64,000 nucleotides of DNA from an uncultured Lewinella sp. Its GTDB lineage: Bacteria; Bacteroidota; Bacteroidia; Chitinophagales; Saprospiraceae. A program made the position numbers and the translations under genes. Shown here piece by piece: positions 55,198 through 64,000 of the stretch (the first letter of the stretch is position 1; the number at the start of each line of letters is the position of its first letter). The notes under the pieces are model-generated. The model was not told where the DNA came from. It searched no databases and was given only the letters and a program-made list of their open reading frames with translations. The stretch covers positions 1 through 64,000 of the forward strand of contig CAJXOS010000007.1 of assembly GCA_913057725.1 (NCBI GenBank), written 5' to 3'.

Positions 55198-56241
55198 ATG
55201 AAACACTTATCTAATGTTTTGCTCCTTGCCTTGACCGTATTTGCTTTAGCATCCTGTGATAAAGAGGATGATACCTGTGTGGAATCCGTTTGGTATCAGG
55301 ATCAGGATGGAGATGGTCTTGGCGATGCTTCGAATACGCTCTCTGCATGTGATCAGCCTGCAGGCTATGTAGCTAATAGCAACGATGACGATGATACCGT
55401 GGCACAAGTAGCTGATGTTACTGCCTACGGCGATGCCCTGAGTGATCAGGTTGCCAACGGTGATGGCAACGGAATCGATAACTACTTTCGAAATAGCGGG
55501 GTAGTTGTGGACGAGGTCGCCAATACGTACTTCGCTGTGAATGGCGTGCATCCTGTAAACTCTGGCGACTATACTTCTTATTATACCAAATCAATTGTGG
55601 AGGCTTCTCTGGATACGGATGAAATTGTCCAGGTCTGGGCCTTTGATTCAAATACCCTTGGGCGTGAGGTAGATATGGAAGGTCTTTGCTTTGCCGAAAG
55701 CACTGATGTCCTGTACATAGGTGATGAGTATAACTTCATTTATGAACTAGATCTTAATACTGGGGTAGTAACTCGAGAGTGGGACCTGGCAGACATTGGT
55801 ATTTCCACGGCTACGGATCGTGGCGTTGAAGCCATCACCTATCTCAACGGACACTTCTTCGTAGGAATCCAAGAAGAGCAACGGATCTATGAATTGGACC
55901 TGCACCTGAATGCTACGGATGCCGGGAGCGCCGACTATCAGACCGTTGATGTGATTTCTTCTTTTGATGTGGAGCGCTCTCCAAGTGGTCTATTTGCTAC
56001 TAGTGATGGTAGCATCTATATGGTCGCTTTCGGTGCTGGTGCCGGGGATATCTATCACTATAGTACAGATGGTACGTTGAGTTGTATAATCACCTTGTCT
56101 AGTGATATCGAAATTGTCCGACCAGACGGTATCTATATTGATAGTGCTGGTGAGTATGCCTACCTCGCCGACTCACAGGGAGCCTTAAATGGTCTCCATG
56201 GCATGTACCGTGTTGCGTGGAATACGTTGAGCTGTGAATAG
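55198..56241 (+). CDS. Beta-propeller lipoprotein with a calcium-type acidic repeat
   Basis: The ATG at 55198 gives a lipoprotein signal with lipobox LASC (Cys20); an earlier TTG is less likely. After it comes a thrombospondin type 3-like stretch (DQDGDGLGD and a Cys-Asp-rich tail), which usually binds calcium. The rest is a SdiA-regulated / phytase-like propeller with repeated blades such as DVLYIGDEYNFIYELDL, HFFVGIQEEQRIYELDL and DGIYIDSAGEYAYLAD. Probably a surface or periplasmic binding protein, possibly a phosphoesterase; no catalytic residues are assigned. A bidirectional terminator follows. Confidence 0.7.
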   Translation: MKHLSNVLLLALTVFALASCDKEDDTCVESVWYQDQDGDGLGDASNTLSACDQPAGYVANSNDDDDTVAQVADVTAYGDALSDQVANGDGNGIDNYFRNSGVVVDEVANTYFAVNGVHPVNSGDYTSYYTKSIVEASLDTDEIVQVWAFDSNTLGREVDMEGLCFAESTDVLYIGDEYNFIYELDLNTGVVTREWDLADIGISTATDRGVEAITYLNGHFFVGIQEEQRIYELDLHLNATDAGSADYQTVDVISSFDVERSPSGLFATSDGSIYMVAFGAGAGDIYHYSTDGTLSCIITLSSDIEIVRPDGIYIDSAGEYAYLADSQGALNGLHGMYRVAWNTLSCE

Positions 56242-56261
56242 TAGAAAGTCGTAGGAAATGA

Positions 56262-56312
56262 AAACGGGCGCGAAGTGATCCAAGTATAGAACTTGGTACT
56301 TCGCGCCCGTTT
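56262..56312. terminator. Bidirectional terminator between convergent genes
   Basis: AAACGGGCGCGAAGT (56262-56276) pairs perfectly with 56298-56312, with a second small stem (CCAAGT / ACTTGG) in the loop. It is flanked by GTTTTC on the plus side and an A-rich flank that reads as T on the minus side, so it can end both the propeller lipoprotein and the TonB receptor genes. Confidence 0.85.
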
Positions 56313-56338
56313 GTTTTCACTGAAATTGTGGCTGGATA

Positions 56339-58687
56339 TTAACGCCGTTGCTGATCAATGCGATAGCTCATGGTTAGGTTAGCAACTGTCCCTTGCCACT
56401 GGAATTGATTTTCGCGGATGAAGTCCACTCCCCGTACGATGCTACGACGGATACGCGTATTAAATACATCCCGTACGCTGAGGGTAAGCGAACCATTGCC
56501 ATTGAATATCTCGTGGCTCAAGGCCAAGTCCATCCGCCAAATGGAGCGGGTACGACCTTGGGTGGTTTGGCGTGGTGCACGATAGTTGAATCGAATCTGT
56601 CCTTCGGTGTTTTCTGCAATATCAAACTGCGCTGTCGCACGCGTAAACCAGGTGAAGGTTTCCGCGCGCAGCTCGGGGAATTCTTCCCCTCCGTCAACGA
56701 TCTCCTGGAATAAGTTTAGATCTCCGTTGACCTTAAGCCAGGCCGCTAATTTGTAGTTGGCGTTGAGCTCGAAGCCAAAATTATCCTGGGTAGCCAGGTT
56801 CTCAGGGCGAGTGATACTGGTACCATCAGGATTAACCCGTTGGATACGCTCCGTCACCCCGGTAGTATGCCGGTAGTAAGCAGTAGTGAAGAGACTTCCT
56901 TTTTCGAATATCCGCAGAAAGCCAAGTTCCAGATTGTTGCTGAACTCAGGATCCAAGTCTGGATTACCGCCCCAGAAGTTTCGGTCGTCAGAGAAGGTGA
57001 AGAACGGATTCAGGCTCCAGAAGCTTGGTCGGCTAATACGGCGGCTATAGCTGAACTGCAGGCTGTTGGTTTCCGAAAACTCGAAGCCCAGATTAGCACT
57101 GGGGAAGAAGTTGAGAAAATCCCGCTCGTTTACTTCTGCCGTTGTTTTAAGCTCCGTCTTGATACCTGTGTATTCCGGGCGCAAGCCAAATTGATAGCTG
57201 AACGCACCTTTCTTGTTGCCGTACATGAGGTAGGCAGCGTAGATGTTTTCGTCGTAGAAAAACTCATTGGTGAATTGAGGAAGCGTCTCGAAATCATCAT
57301 TCACCAATTCTTCTACTGTAAAGTCATTTGAAATCTGGCGGATGCCGATTCTGGCACCGGCCTCAAACTTGCCGTTTTTGCCGAAGGGCAAAGTATAATC
57401 CGTCTGGAAGATCAGGTTTGAATTGGCTTCTCGATTGGCACTACGTTGTACTAAATCCAGTAGACCTTCATTGCTTTCCATATCCGAGAAGACGGTATTT
57501 CTTAAATCACTGCTCTCCGTTTCTACTTCATCTTGATAGCGGATGTCGGCGGTGAGGACGTGCTTTTTGCTGGAGTACTCCCGACGGAAGCTGAGTGATA
57601 CTTCAGTCTCTTCTTCTGCCTCCGTTTCCTCATCTGTTCTGATGGTCCGCTCGAGGAAGTCATCATCCAGGAAGTCGAGGTAGGTTGTGGTGTTGAGGTT
57701 GTTGTCGTCACCTATGTTGTAGCGTCCGGCTAGTGTCAGTGTCGTTTTATCATCAAAATTGTAATCGACTCCTGCCCGAAAGTTATGGCTTAGGCCTGAG
57801 CGATCGCGGTCTCCGATTTGTTCCGTACGGAACACGCCCATATCCGTGAATAGATCTTGCTCAATACTACTGCGACCTACGCGTGTGCGGTAGTTCAAGC
57901 CATAGTTTGTAAACCAGTTGAGCCTGCCTGAGCGATAATTCAGATTAGCGGCTCCACCATAAGACTCGGGGATGCCTCCATTGATATCGAAAGAGCCATT
58001 GAAGCCTTTGCGACGGTCTTTTTTCAAAACGATATTGATAACACCGGCCGCTCCCTCCGCCTCGTAGCGCGCGGAAGGGTTAGTGATCACCTCTACTTTC
58101 TCGATCATGTCGGCAGTAAGGGCACGTAAACCCTGGCCCCCGTCACCAACCAAGCCGTTAGGACGTCCATTGATGAGAATGCGTACTCCGCCGCTTCCGC
58201 GCAGACTCACATTGCCTTCTACATCTACTTGTACAGAAGGCACATTCTCCAATACATTTAGTGCATTGCCGCCCCGAGCATTGAGGTCTTTGCCCACATT
58301 GAAGACGCGTTTGTCGAGTTGGATTTCAGTGGTAGACCGTTCTCCTACAACGAGTACTTCGTCCAGCACTTCTACATCTTCTTGTAGTTCAATATCACCA
58401 AGGTCCAGGACTCGATCAGTGATGGAGAAGTCGCTGATTCGCTTTTCCGCAAAGCCGATGTAGGTAATCTTCACTTCAAAGGCTTCCTCCTCGGTTTGCA
58501 CCTCAAACTTACCGTCGAGGTCAGTATTAGCAGCCGTGATGATTTCTTCCGTTTCGGGGTCGGTAATCATTACGGTAGCAAACATGGCGGACTCACCATC
58601 AGGGGTAAGAACTTTACCTTTTACAATCGATTGGGCAGAGAGCGTAGAAAGGCAAATGAAAAAGAATAAAAATGCTATTGAACGCAT
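56339..58687 (-). CDS. TonB-dependent outer-membrane receptor (OMP_b-brl_3 type)
   Basis: A 782-residue protein with a signal peptide (SIAFLFFFICLSTLSAQ). Residues about 20-100 are a carboxypeptidase-regulatory-like domain (KGKVLTPDGESAMFATVMI). The plug domain (about 120-220) includes VLVVGERSTTEIQLDKRVFNV, SLRGSGGVRILINGRPNGL and RYEAEGAAGVINIVLKKDR. The barrel continues to the C-terminus with typical strands (LQFSYSRRISRPSFWSLNPFF). It transports or binds a ligand such as an iron chelate or peptide. No SusD is next to it, so a nutrient role is uncertain. Probably monocistronic. Confidence 0.9.
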   Translation of the reverse strand: MRSIAFLFFFICLSTLSAQSIVKGKVLTPDGESAMFATVMITDPETEEIITAANTDLDGKFEVQTEEEAFEVKITYIGFAEKRISDFSITDRVLDLGDIELQEDVEVLDEVLVVGERSTTEIQLDKRVFNVGKDLNARGGNALNVLENVPSVQVDVEGNVSLRGSGGVRILINGRPNGLVGDGGQGLRALTADMIEKVEVITNPSARYEAEGAAGVINIVLKKDRRKGFNGSFDINGGIPESYGGAANLNYRSGRLNWFTNYGLNYRTRVGRSSIEQDLFTDMGVFRTEQIGDRDRSGLSHNFRAGVDYNFDDKTTLTLAGRYNIGDDNNLNTTTYLDFLDDDFLERTIRTDEETEAEEETEVSLSFRREYSSKKHVLTADIRYQDEVETESSDLRNTVFSDMESNEGLLDLVQRSANREANSNLIFQTDYTLPFGKNGKFEAGARIGIRQISNDFTVEELVNDDFETLPQFTNEFFYDENIYAAYLMYGNKKGAFSYQFGLRPEYTGIKTELKTTAEVNERDFLNFFPSANLGFEFSETNSLQFSYSRRISRPSFWSLNPFFTFSDDRNFWGGNPDLDPEFSNNLELGFLRIFEKGSLFTTAYYRHTTGVTERIQRVNPDGTSITRPENLATQDNFGFELNANYKLAAWLKVNGDLNLFQEIVDGGEEFPELRAETFTWFTRATAQFDIAENTEGQIRFNYRAPRQTTQGRTRSIWRMDLALSHEIFNGNGSLTLSVRDVFNTRIRRSIVRGVDFIRENQFQWQGTVANLTMSYRIDQQRR

Positions 58688-58905
58688 GGGGTTATTTCTT
58701 GGCTTACTAATCCGTTACACCCCAGTAAACGCGACTCAGGCCATGTTGTTTTCTGTATCCTTCAGTTGCAGCGAGTGGCTTGTCTTTTGCTGTGGATGAG
58801 GTTTGGGAGCACTTTGTTGGGAAATGAAAGGGGCAAGAATAAAAACACCCAACGGTTTGTCTATTGCTATCCGTCTTTCTAAGTGCTCATCACCGCTTCC
58901 TTGTC

Positions 58906-59124
58906 ATGAAACGATTTCTATTCTTATTTGCAATTGCACTCATTTTTTATGCCTGCTCCGCTGAAGATGAAACTACCCTACATGATTGTGCAACTACTCC
59001 AAATTCCTGCATTTGTCCGCGCAATTATGATCCGGTCTGCGGCTGTGATAACATCACTTACAGCAATGCCTGCGAAGCAGAATGCGACAATATCTTCGAT
59101 TATGTGCCGGGTGAATGTCCGTAG
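58906..59124 (+). CDS. Kazal-domain lipoprotein, putative protease inhibitor
   Basis: A 72-residue protein from the ATG at 58906, chosen because it gives a lipoprotein signal (FLFLFAIALIFYAC). The mature part is essentially one Kazal domain with spaced cysteines: CICPRNYDPVCGC, DNITYSNACEAEC, and a final C. The family inhibits serine proteases through a reactive loop near PRNYDP. In bacteria such lipoproteins may protect the cell from its own or host proteases. It is next to the TonB receptor and sucC with no functional link seen. Confidence 0.75.
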   Translation: MKRFLFLFAIALIFYACSAEDETTLHDCATTPNSCICPRNYDPVCGCDNITYSNACEAECDNIFDYVPGECP

Positions 59125-59195
59125 CTGACAACCAGACTCGGCTCGTGAATTCGGGAGGCGAACAATGTGCAGCCAAAAACTGTCTGCATTAAAGC

Positions 59196-59236
59196 TGGGG
59201 CACTGTTGCCCCATCGCTGCATTTTAACTACCTTCG
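59196..59236 (+). promoter_or_regulatory. Bacteroidota-type promoter of sucC
   Basis: TACCTTCG (59229-59236) is one base from the TAnnTTTG -7 consensus, with TTG (59206-59208) 20 bases upstream as the -33 element. A perfect 7-bp inverted repeat (TGGGGCA / TGCCCCA, 59196-59213) overlaps the -33 element and may be an operator. The ATG of sucC lies 30 bases after the -7 element. Confidence 0.6.
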
Positions 59237-59265
59237 CAGCGTCAAAAAAACAACCTGCCTCAAAT

Positions 59266-60471
59266 ATGAATTTGCACGAGTATCAAGGAAAGGAAATTCT
59301 GACCAAATACAACGTTCCCATCCAGCGCGGCCACGTAGCTGAAACCGTAGAAGAAGCGGTAGATGCTTACGGAAAACTGCGCGAACTAACAGGTAGCGAT
59401 ATTGCTATCGTAAAAGCACAAATTCACGCTGGTGGCCGCGGTAAAGGCGGTGGTGTGAAGCTAGCCAAGAACATGGATGATTTGAAGGAGCACGCTGGTA
59501 ACATCCTCGGGATGATGCTAAAGACTCCTCAGACTCCGGGTGGTTTGAACGGACCTGGTAAACTAGTTCGCAAGGTATTGGTAGCGGAGGACGCTTATGC
59601 GCCAGACTTCGATGCTTGCCGCGAATTCTACGTTTCTATCCTAATGGATCGTGCTCGTAAGTGCAACGTGATCGTATACAGTACCGAAGGTGGTATGGAT
59701 ATCGAGGAGGTAGCGGAGCACACGCCGGAGAAAGTACACAAAGAGTACGTTGATCCAGAGTTGGGCCTACAAGGTTTCCAGGCGCGCAAAGTAGCCTTTA
59801 ACCTAGGCTTGAGTGGCCAGGGCTTTAAGAATATGGTGAAGTTCATCAGCAACTTGTACCGCGCCTTCGTTGGTTCGGACTCAAGCCTGGTGGAGATTAA
59901 CCCATGTATGTACAACCCGGGTGACGATCGCGTGATCGCTGTTGACTGTAAGTTCACCCTTGATGATAACGCATTGTACCGCCACAAAGACTTGGCAGAG
60001 TACCGCGACATTCACGAAGAAGATCCAACGGAAGTAGAAGCTAAGAGCTTCGGCTTGAACTACGTTCAGTTGGACGGTAACGTAGGCTGTATGGTAAACG
60101 GTGCTGGTCTGGCGATGGCTACTATGGATATCATCAAGTTGAGTGGTGGTGAGCCTGCTAACTTCCTAGACGTAGGTGGTACTGCAGATGCTAAGCGTGT
60201 AGAGAATGCTTTCCGTATCATCCTACGTGATGACCGCGTAAAAGCAATCTTGATCAATATCTTCGGTGGTATTGTTCGTTGTGATCGCGTAGCACAAGGC
60301 GTTGTGGATGCTTACAAAAACATTGGCGATATCAAAGTGCCAATCATTGTGCGTCTACAAGGTACCAATGCGGAGATCGCTAAGGAGATCATTGATAAGA
60401 GTGGCTTGAACGTACGTTCAGCTATCGCCCTTCAGGATGCGGCTGATGCCGTTAAAGAGGTGATGGCGTAA
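59266..60471 (+). CDS. sucC: Succinyl-CoA synthetase beta subunit (ADP-forming)
   Basis: A 401-residue protein from the ATG at 59266, which starts with the family's MNLHEYQGKEIL. An upstream ATG at 59167 is rejected because it would add an unrelated extension and precede the promoter. ATP-grasp nucleotide binding is indicated by VVKAQIHAGGRGKGGGVK-type sequence (IVKAQIHAGGRGKGGGVKLA), VEINPCMYNPGDDRVIAVDCK, and the CoA/phosphate region FLDVGGTADAKRV and NIFGGIVRCDRVA. It makes succinyl-CoA or succinate plus ATP in the TCA cycle with the alpha subunit SucD, which is not in the window. Codon use looks optimised, as expected for a highly expressed gene. Confidence 0.97.
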   Translation: MNLHEYQGKEILTKYNVPIQRGHVAETVEEAVDAYGKLRELTGSDIAIVKAQIHAGGRGKGGGVKLAKNMDDLKEHAGNILGMMLKTPQTPGGLNGPGKLVRKVLVAEDAYAPDFDACREFYVSILMDRARKCNVIVYSTEGGMDIEEVAEHTPEKVHKEYVDPELGLQGFQARKVAFNLGLSGQGFKNMVKFISNLYRAFVGSDSSLVEINPCMYNPGDDRVIAVDCKFTLDDNALYRHKDLAEYRDIHEEDPTEVEAKSFGLNYVQLDGNVGCMVNGAGLAMATMDIIKLSGGEPANFLDVGGTADAKRVENAFRIILRDDRVKAILINIFGGIVRCDRVAQGVVDAYKNIGDIKVPIIVRLQGTNAEIAKEIIDKSGLNVRSAIALQDAADAVKEVMA

Positions 60472-60508
60472 GTCAATCTAAAGAATAGGGGAGTACTTCC
60501 CCGCCACT

Positions 60509-60546
60509 AAGGGCGAATGAGTGACTAAGGTTGCGCATTCGCCCTT
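60509..60546 (+). terminator. Intrinsic terminator of sucC
   Basis: AAGGGCGAATG (60509-60519) pairs perfectly with CATTCGCCCTT (60536-60546), followed by TTGTTTTGT. It lies 38 bases after the sucC stop. Confidence 0.85.
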
Positions 60547-60595
60547 TTGTTTTGTCCCTATGACCCCAAAATGCTTAGACTTCTTCTCTCCGGGG

Positions 60596-60609
60596 CGCGA
60601 TTCATCGCG
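60596..60609. repeat. Short palindrome CGCGAT-TC-ATCGCG
   Basis: A perfect 6-bp inverted repeat with a two-base centre in the intergenic space after the sucC terminator. It may be a further dispersed intergenic palindrome or a binding site. Only one copy was seen. Confidence 0.35.
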
Positions 60610-60703
60610 TCATCACAAACCGTTAAAACTCTGTTACGAAGCCTCAATCTCTGACTCTTCCCGCCTCCATTTACCTATTTTGTAGGGATAAAGTCCATAT
60701 GTT

Positions 60704-62041
60704 ATGAGCCGCTCTAATTTTCCCTTCAAGATCTTCCTGTTGGTCCTTCCATTTTTATGGGGCTGTCGTAGTGACGATGATAGTATGATGAATCCCTTAT
60801 CCGTCTGCTCGGATGGAGGGGTATACGCCCTGGATCTGGCCAGTGACGTTTTTCGTTCAAATCAAATCTGGCTTACCGAAGCAGATGGAGATATTGCGGC
60901 TGATCAAGAATGGGATATTGCAACGCTTGGTGTCCAGTTCTTTAATTTTGAAGACGCCTGTGAAGACGCCTATACCATGAGTTTGGCTGGGTACCGGCAA
61001 CAGGAGCCGGGGACGATCAGCTCAGATGGCGAAAACCTTTGGGTACGAGAAGTGGCGGAGGTGCCCAATGGAAGTAATATCAATACCCGGGTACTGCTAC
61101 AGGGAACAGCCTCTGCAGTCACCTTCATGCCAGGCTATACTTTCGAGATTCAGAATTGCCCTGCTATCGATTCAGTCCGGTTTTGGCTCGGTGCTGATCG
61201 CAACAATGGTTATGGCTTGGAACCCGATATCACCCTTACTTATCAGGATATAGAGAACAAGTGCATCATAGATGTTCAACAGGCTGTTGCCTATGCTGGT
61301 ACCGCTCTGCTTGCTGTACGCCATGCTGCCTATGGCACTTGGTTTGGTACGACGGTTAACCTATTTGGCCAGGTGTCGGTGGATCTTGATTTTTTCGAAA
61401 TGCCCGCGCTCGAAACCAAGCCGATCAACATCAGCTGGCAAGATGGATTAGAGGACCTCTTCGTAGAGATTCGCTGGATCAATGAAATCGGGAGTAAGCG
61501 CAGTATGGTGCTCGATGTAATCGATAAAGAAGGAGATTTTGTGGTGCCCATGCCCGCGGAAGCGCAAGGGCCTTTTACCATATACGCCAGACAATGGAGT
61601 ACGGGCACACGCGAAGTGCAGCAAGTCTTTGATACTTGGCCATCAGAAGTGGATATCAATTTTCAGCTCGAGGGAGAAGTCACCAATTTTACCTATCCAG
61701 AACTTCAATATGAGGCCTCTGGGGCTAACATTGCGGTAGCTAATGGTATTTATTCCGGTAGCCCTAACAGTGTAGAAAATAGTCAACGCTGGTACGCAGG
61801 CCCCGCTGCCGAAGGGCAACAATCCATCACGTTTGCACCACTCAGTTTTGTGTTGCGTGATTCCCGCACTGAATTCCTCTACGATCAGGCCTACAAAGCC
61901 AATGCAAGACTCAAGCTGTACAACTATGCCAATATGAATAGCGACTACAGTTGGTACCTACGCAACGTATATTCTGATCTCGGGACCGGTGATCATTGGT
62001 TGAAGACGCTGGATTATGAGATGTTGATTGTGGGCTTTTGA
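60704..62041 (+). CDS. Lipoprotein of a tandem paralogous family, member 1
   Basis: A 445-residue putative lipoprotein (lipobox LWGC near residue 21, then Asp-rich). It shares a layout with the next two genes: an acidic start, NQIWLTEADGDIA, FFNFEDACEDAYTMSLAGY, NCPAIDSVRFWLGAD-NGYGLEP and a closing YSWYLRNVYSDLGTGDHW. No known family was recognised. The family appears to be a beta-rich surface lipoprotein, possibly a carbohydrate- or peptide-binding protein; function unknown. It starts a run of at least three related genes separated by short gaps. Confidence 0.6.
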   Translation: MSRSNFPFKIFLLVLPFLWGCRSDDDSMMNPLSVCSDGGVYALDLASDVFRSNQIWLTEADGDIAADQEWDIATLGVQFFNFEDACEDAYTMSLAGYRQQEPGTISSDGENLWVREVAEVPNGSNINTRVLLQGTASAVTFMPGYTFEIQNCPAIDSVRFWLGADRNNGYGLEPDITLTYQDIENKCIIDVQQAVAYAGTALLAVRHAAYGTWFGTTVNLFGQVSVDLDFFEMPALETKPINISWQDGLEDLFVEIRWINEIGSKRSMVLDVIDKEGDFVVPMPAEAQGPFTIYARQWSTGTREVQQVFDTWPSEVDINFQLEGEVTNFTYPELQYEASGANIAVANGIYSGSPNSVENSQRWYAGPAAEGQQSITFAPLSFVLRDSRTEFLYDQAYKANARLKLYNYANMNSDYSWYLRNVYSDLGTGDHWLKTLDYEMLIVGF

Positions 62042-62072
62042 TTAGCTAATCCTGCTGTTTAAACTATCGTTC

Positions 62073-63389
62073 ATGCGCGCGTTCCTATTCCTAGTAGTGG
62101 TGTTGACCACTTTGAGCACTTGCAAAGATGATGAGGTGATAGACTTCCCCTCTTGCTCCAATGGTGATACCTATGCGCTGGATTACCGCACTGCACAATT
62201 CAGTGGGAATACGATCTGGCTTAGCAATTCGGCAGCTGAACTGGTGCTGGATGAAGATGTAGAGGGAGGTACCGCCACACGATACTTTGTCAACTTGGAG
62301 GATGCCTGTAGTGATGTGTACACCTTCAGTACGGCTGGATACCCTAATATGTCCAATGGTAATCCTCAAATCTTTGCCCACAACTTTCAGATCAATGAAT
62401 TCGGTGGTGTTCCAGCAGGCAGCGTTGTCGACTACTGGAATGCATTGAATTCGACGATTTTTGGCTCCTTGCCAGAAGGTACGATCTACATTGAAAATTG
62501 CCCTCCCATTGATTCTGTGCGTCTGCTCACCTACGCTGATCCACGCGAGGGTTACGGACTAGCACCTAGATTTAGTTTTGAGTATTCAGCAGAGGATAGT
62601 TTACTAGCTGTTCATACCCAGCTTTCCTTTCTATGGGTGACCGATCTGCAGTTGGCTGTGCGTACACTAGATGGTGTCTGGGGCGGTATGTCCTTTCCCG
62701 CAAACGCGCTTGTCGATTTACCTGCTCCTCGATCCTATGCAGATTTGCAGCCTATGGAGCTATTACAGACAATGATTGAATGGCCGACCAATGCAACTGA
62801 TGCAGAGCTAGAAATCTTTTGGGTGCAGGATGTCAATAATAGAAGACTGCAATTGATTGGCAGAACGGACAAACCTGGATTGTTGGAGATGCCATCCCTC
62901 TCAGGCATAGATGGTCCTTTCCTTTTTCAATTCCATTGGAAAGATGATCATGAGCGGGAAATCCATCGGGTAGAAGAAAGCTGGTTCCCCAAATTGTCGT
63001 TCTTCCCAACGATTGAAGGGGAGCTGGTTAATTATCAGTACCCTCAATTGCAATACGAAAGTACTGGCGCTAACGTCATAACTTTGGACGGGATCTACGA
63101 TGACCCTAATTCGAGTGCGTATTGCCGCCGCCAGTACGCTGGCCCAGTGGCTACTGATGGGAATTTAGTACTAGCGCCCTTTAGCAATAGCTTGGATCAA
63201 GCGAGTAACCGCCTCAAAAGTCTCTACGAATCAACCTGGGATCAAGACCTGACGCTGCACTTCTACCATTACCCGGCGATGACCGGTAATTTTGGTTGGT
63301 ACCTGCGCTATGTTGTGTCTGATCTGGGCACAGGATCAGAATGGCTAGACCGATTGAACTATGAACGTATGACAATACCCGCTCGCTAA
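62073..63389 (+). CDS. Lipoprotein of a tandem paralogous family, member 2
   Basis: A 438-residue putative lipoprotein (lipobox LSTC near residue 17). It shares with member 1 the NTIWLSNSAAELVLDEDVE region, FVNLEDACSDVYTFSTAGY, IENCPPIDSVRLLTYADPREGYG, and a closing FGWYLRYVVSDLGTGSEW. The middle (about 180-330) is more divergent. It starts 31 bases after member 1, so the two are probably cotranscribed. Function unknown. Confidence 0.6.
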   Translation: MRAFLFLVVVLTTLSTCKDDEVIDFPSCSNGDTYALDYRTAQFSGNTIWLSNSAAELVLDEDVEGGTATRYFVNLEDACSDVYTFSTAGYPNMSNGNPQIFAHNFQINEFGGVPAGSVVDYWNALNSTIFGSLPEGTIYIENCPPIDSVRLLTYADPREGYGLAPRFSFEYSAEDSLLAVHTQLSFLWVTDLQLAVRTLDGVWGGMSFPANALVDLPAPRSYADLQPMELLQTMIEWPTNATDAELEIFWVQDVNNRRLQLIGRTDKPGLLEMPSLSGIDGPFLFQFHWKDDHEREIHRVEESWFPKLSFFPTIEGELVNYQYPQLQYESTGANVITLDGIYDDPNSSAYCRRQYAGPVATDGNLVLAPFSNSLDQASNRLKSLYESTWDQDLTLHFYHYPAMTGNFGWYLRYVVSDLGTGSEWLDRLNYERMTIPAR

Positions 63390-63538
63390 AACGTAAGCCT
63401 CGTCGGCCAGGAGCAAGTTCTGCTAAAGTCAATTGGCTGACCTTCTTGTTGTTATCCCTTTGTTTAACACTTGAATGTGAACGAGTTCCGGGAAACATCA
63501 CTTATCTTATGGTTATATTCATCTTATAACCCCTATCT

Positions 63539-64000
63539 ATGCGACGCTTCTCTATACTCCTGCTGGTAGTCCTATGCTACAGCTCCTGTAAAAATGATGA
63601 TGATATGGTTGTGACCTCCAATTGTGAAGGAGGAATAACCTACTCTCTCGATTTTCAAGCCGAATCCATTCACGAGCGCAATTTATGGTTGACCGAGGCC
63701 GATGGTGATCTCGCCTTCGACGAAGAAGTAGATGCCTTAGTAACTGGGCTACAGTTTCTCAACTTCGACAATGCCTGTGAGGATCGCTATACCCTGAGTG
63801 TCGGCTATTATGACACAGATGATAATCCTTACCCGGGGGATTATGGCAAAGAGTTGCGCGTTCGGGAGTTCGCCGCTGTACCGAATGGTAGTGTAGTCGA
63901 TTTGCAGAGTGCCGGCGTTAATGGAAATGTATTCAGAGGGTTGATGCCCAATTGGCTAATTGCTATTCCGAACTGTCCACCGATAGATTCTGCATTATTA
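63539..64000 (+). CDS. Lipoprotein of a tandem paralogous family, member 3 (partial)
   Basis: The ATG at 63539 opens a lipoprotein signal (SILLLVVLCYSSC) followed by NDDDM, then RNLWLTEADGDLAFDEEVD, FLNFDNACEDRYTLSVGYY and IPNCPPIDSALL, clearly related to members 1 and 2 (closest to member 1 at WLTEADGD). The frame stays open for 154 codons to the window edge, so the gene is cut by the window and is not broken. It shows that the array continues beyond 64000. Confidence 0.7.
   Translation, partial: MRRFSILLLVVLCYSSCKNDDDMVVTSNCEGGITYSLDFQAESIHERNLWLTEADGDLAFDEEVDALVTGLQFLNFDNACEDRYTLSVGYYDTDDNPYPGDYGKELRVREFAAVPNGSVVDLQSAGVNGNVFRGLMPNWLIAIPNCPPIDSALL

Overview
This window looks like chromosomal DNA of a free-living, probably marine or aquatic member of the Bacteroidota, most likely the Saprospiria (Lewinella / Haliscomenobacter-like). 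The placement is inference. It rests on a giant SprB-repeat surface protein, type IX secretion (T9SS) C-terminal sorting domains, a hybrid two-component regulator with propeller sensor repeats, a Bacteroidota-type TonB receptor, DUF6090 and FtsX-type permeases, and a TACCTTCG-type -7 promoter element before sucC. No rRNA, tRNA, CRISPR array, intact transposase or phage genes were seen.

Layout. 1-4130: a plus-strand run led by a double-AAA+ Clp-like ATPase whose C-terminus resembles a translation release factor (PCRF region plus a degenerate GGQ-like loop), then an NTF2-like protein, a small membrane protein and a membrane-anchored thioredoxin-like protein. 4287-16368: mixed accessory genes: a serine beta-lactamase-like hydrolase, an AT-rich EAD11-like adaptor with a membrane helix, GrpB, DUF6090, a secreted GH16 glucanase, a WD40 lipoprotein, a TenA-like protein, an AraC regulator with an SRPBCC protein, a broken surface-protein gene, and a DUF4345 / haloalkane dehalogenase pair.

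16426-43047 is the dominant feature: about 27 kb on the minus strand. A hybrid two-component regulator is followed by four exported or surface proteins: a beta-barrel-like outer-membrane protein (581 aa), a TANFOR-type giant (2012 aa), a fibronectin-III protein (about 735 aa) and a SprB-repeat adhesin of about 4,000 aa that is split into two frames by one apparent frameshift. I read this as a cell-surface adhesion or gliding apparatus delivered at least partly by T9SS.

43395-64000: an acyl-CoA ligase, an intergenic block of strong hairpins sharing the core GCGTC-CCCC-GACGC (also present at the window start), an ABC-type permease with a very good sigma-54 promoter, a cupin, a ChaN-like protein, an alpha/beta hydrolase, a LysM protein, an S41 peptidase, a transglutaminase-like protein, a beta-propeller lipoprotein, a TonB receptor, a Kazal-domain lipoprotein, sucC, and a tandem array of three related lipoproteins, the last running off the window.

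The candidates most worth follow-up are the Clp/release-factor fusion, the five-gene regulator plus surface-giant locus with its frameshift, the orphan EAD11-membrane protein, the hairpin family, and the sigma-54-driven orphan permease.
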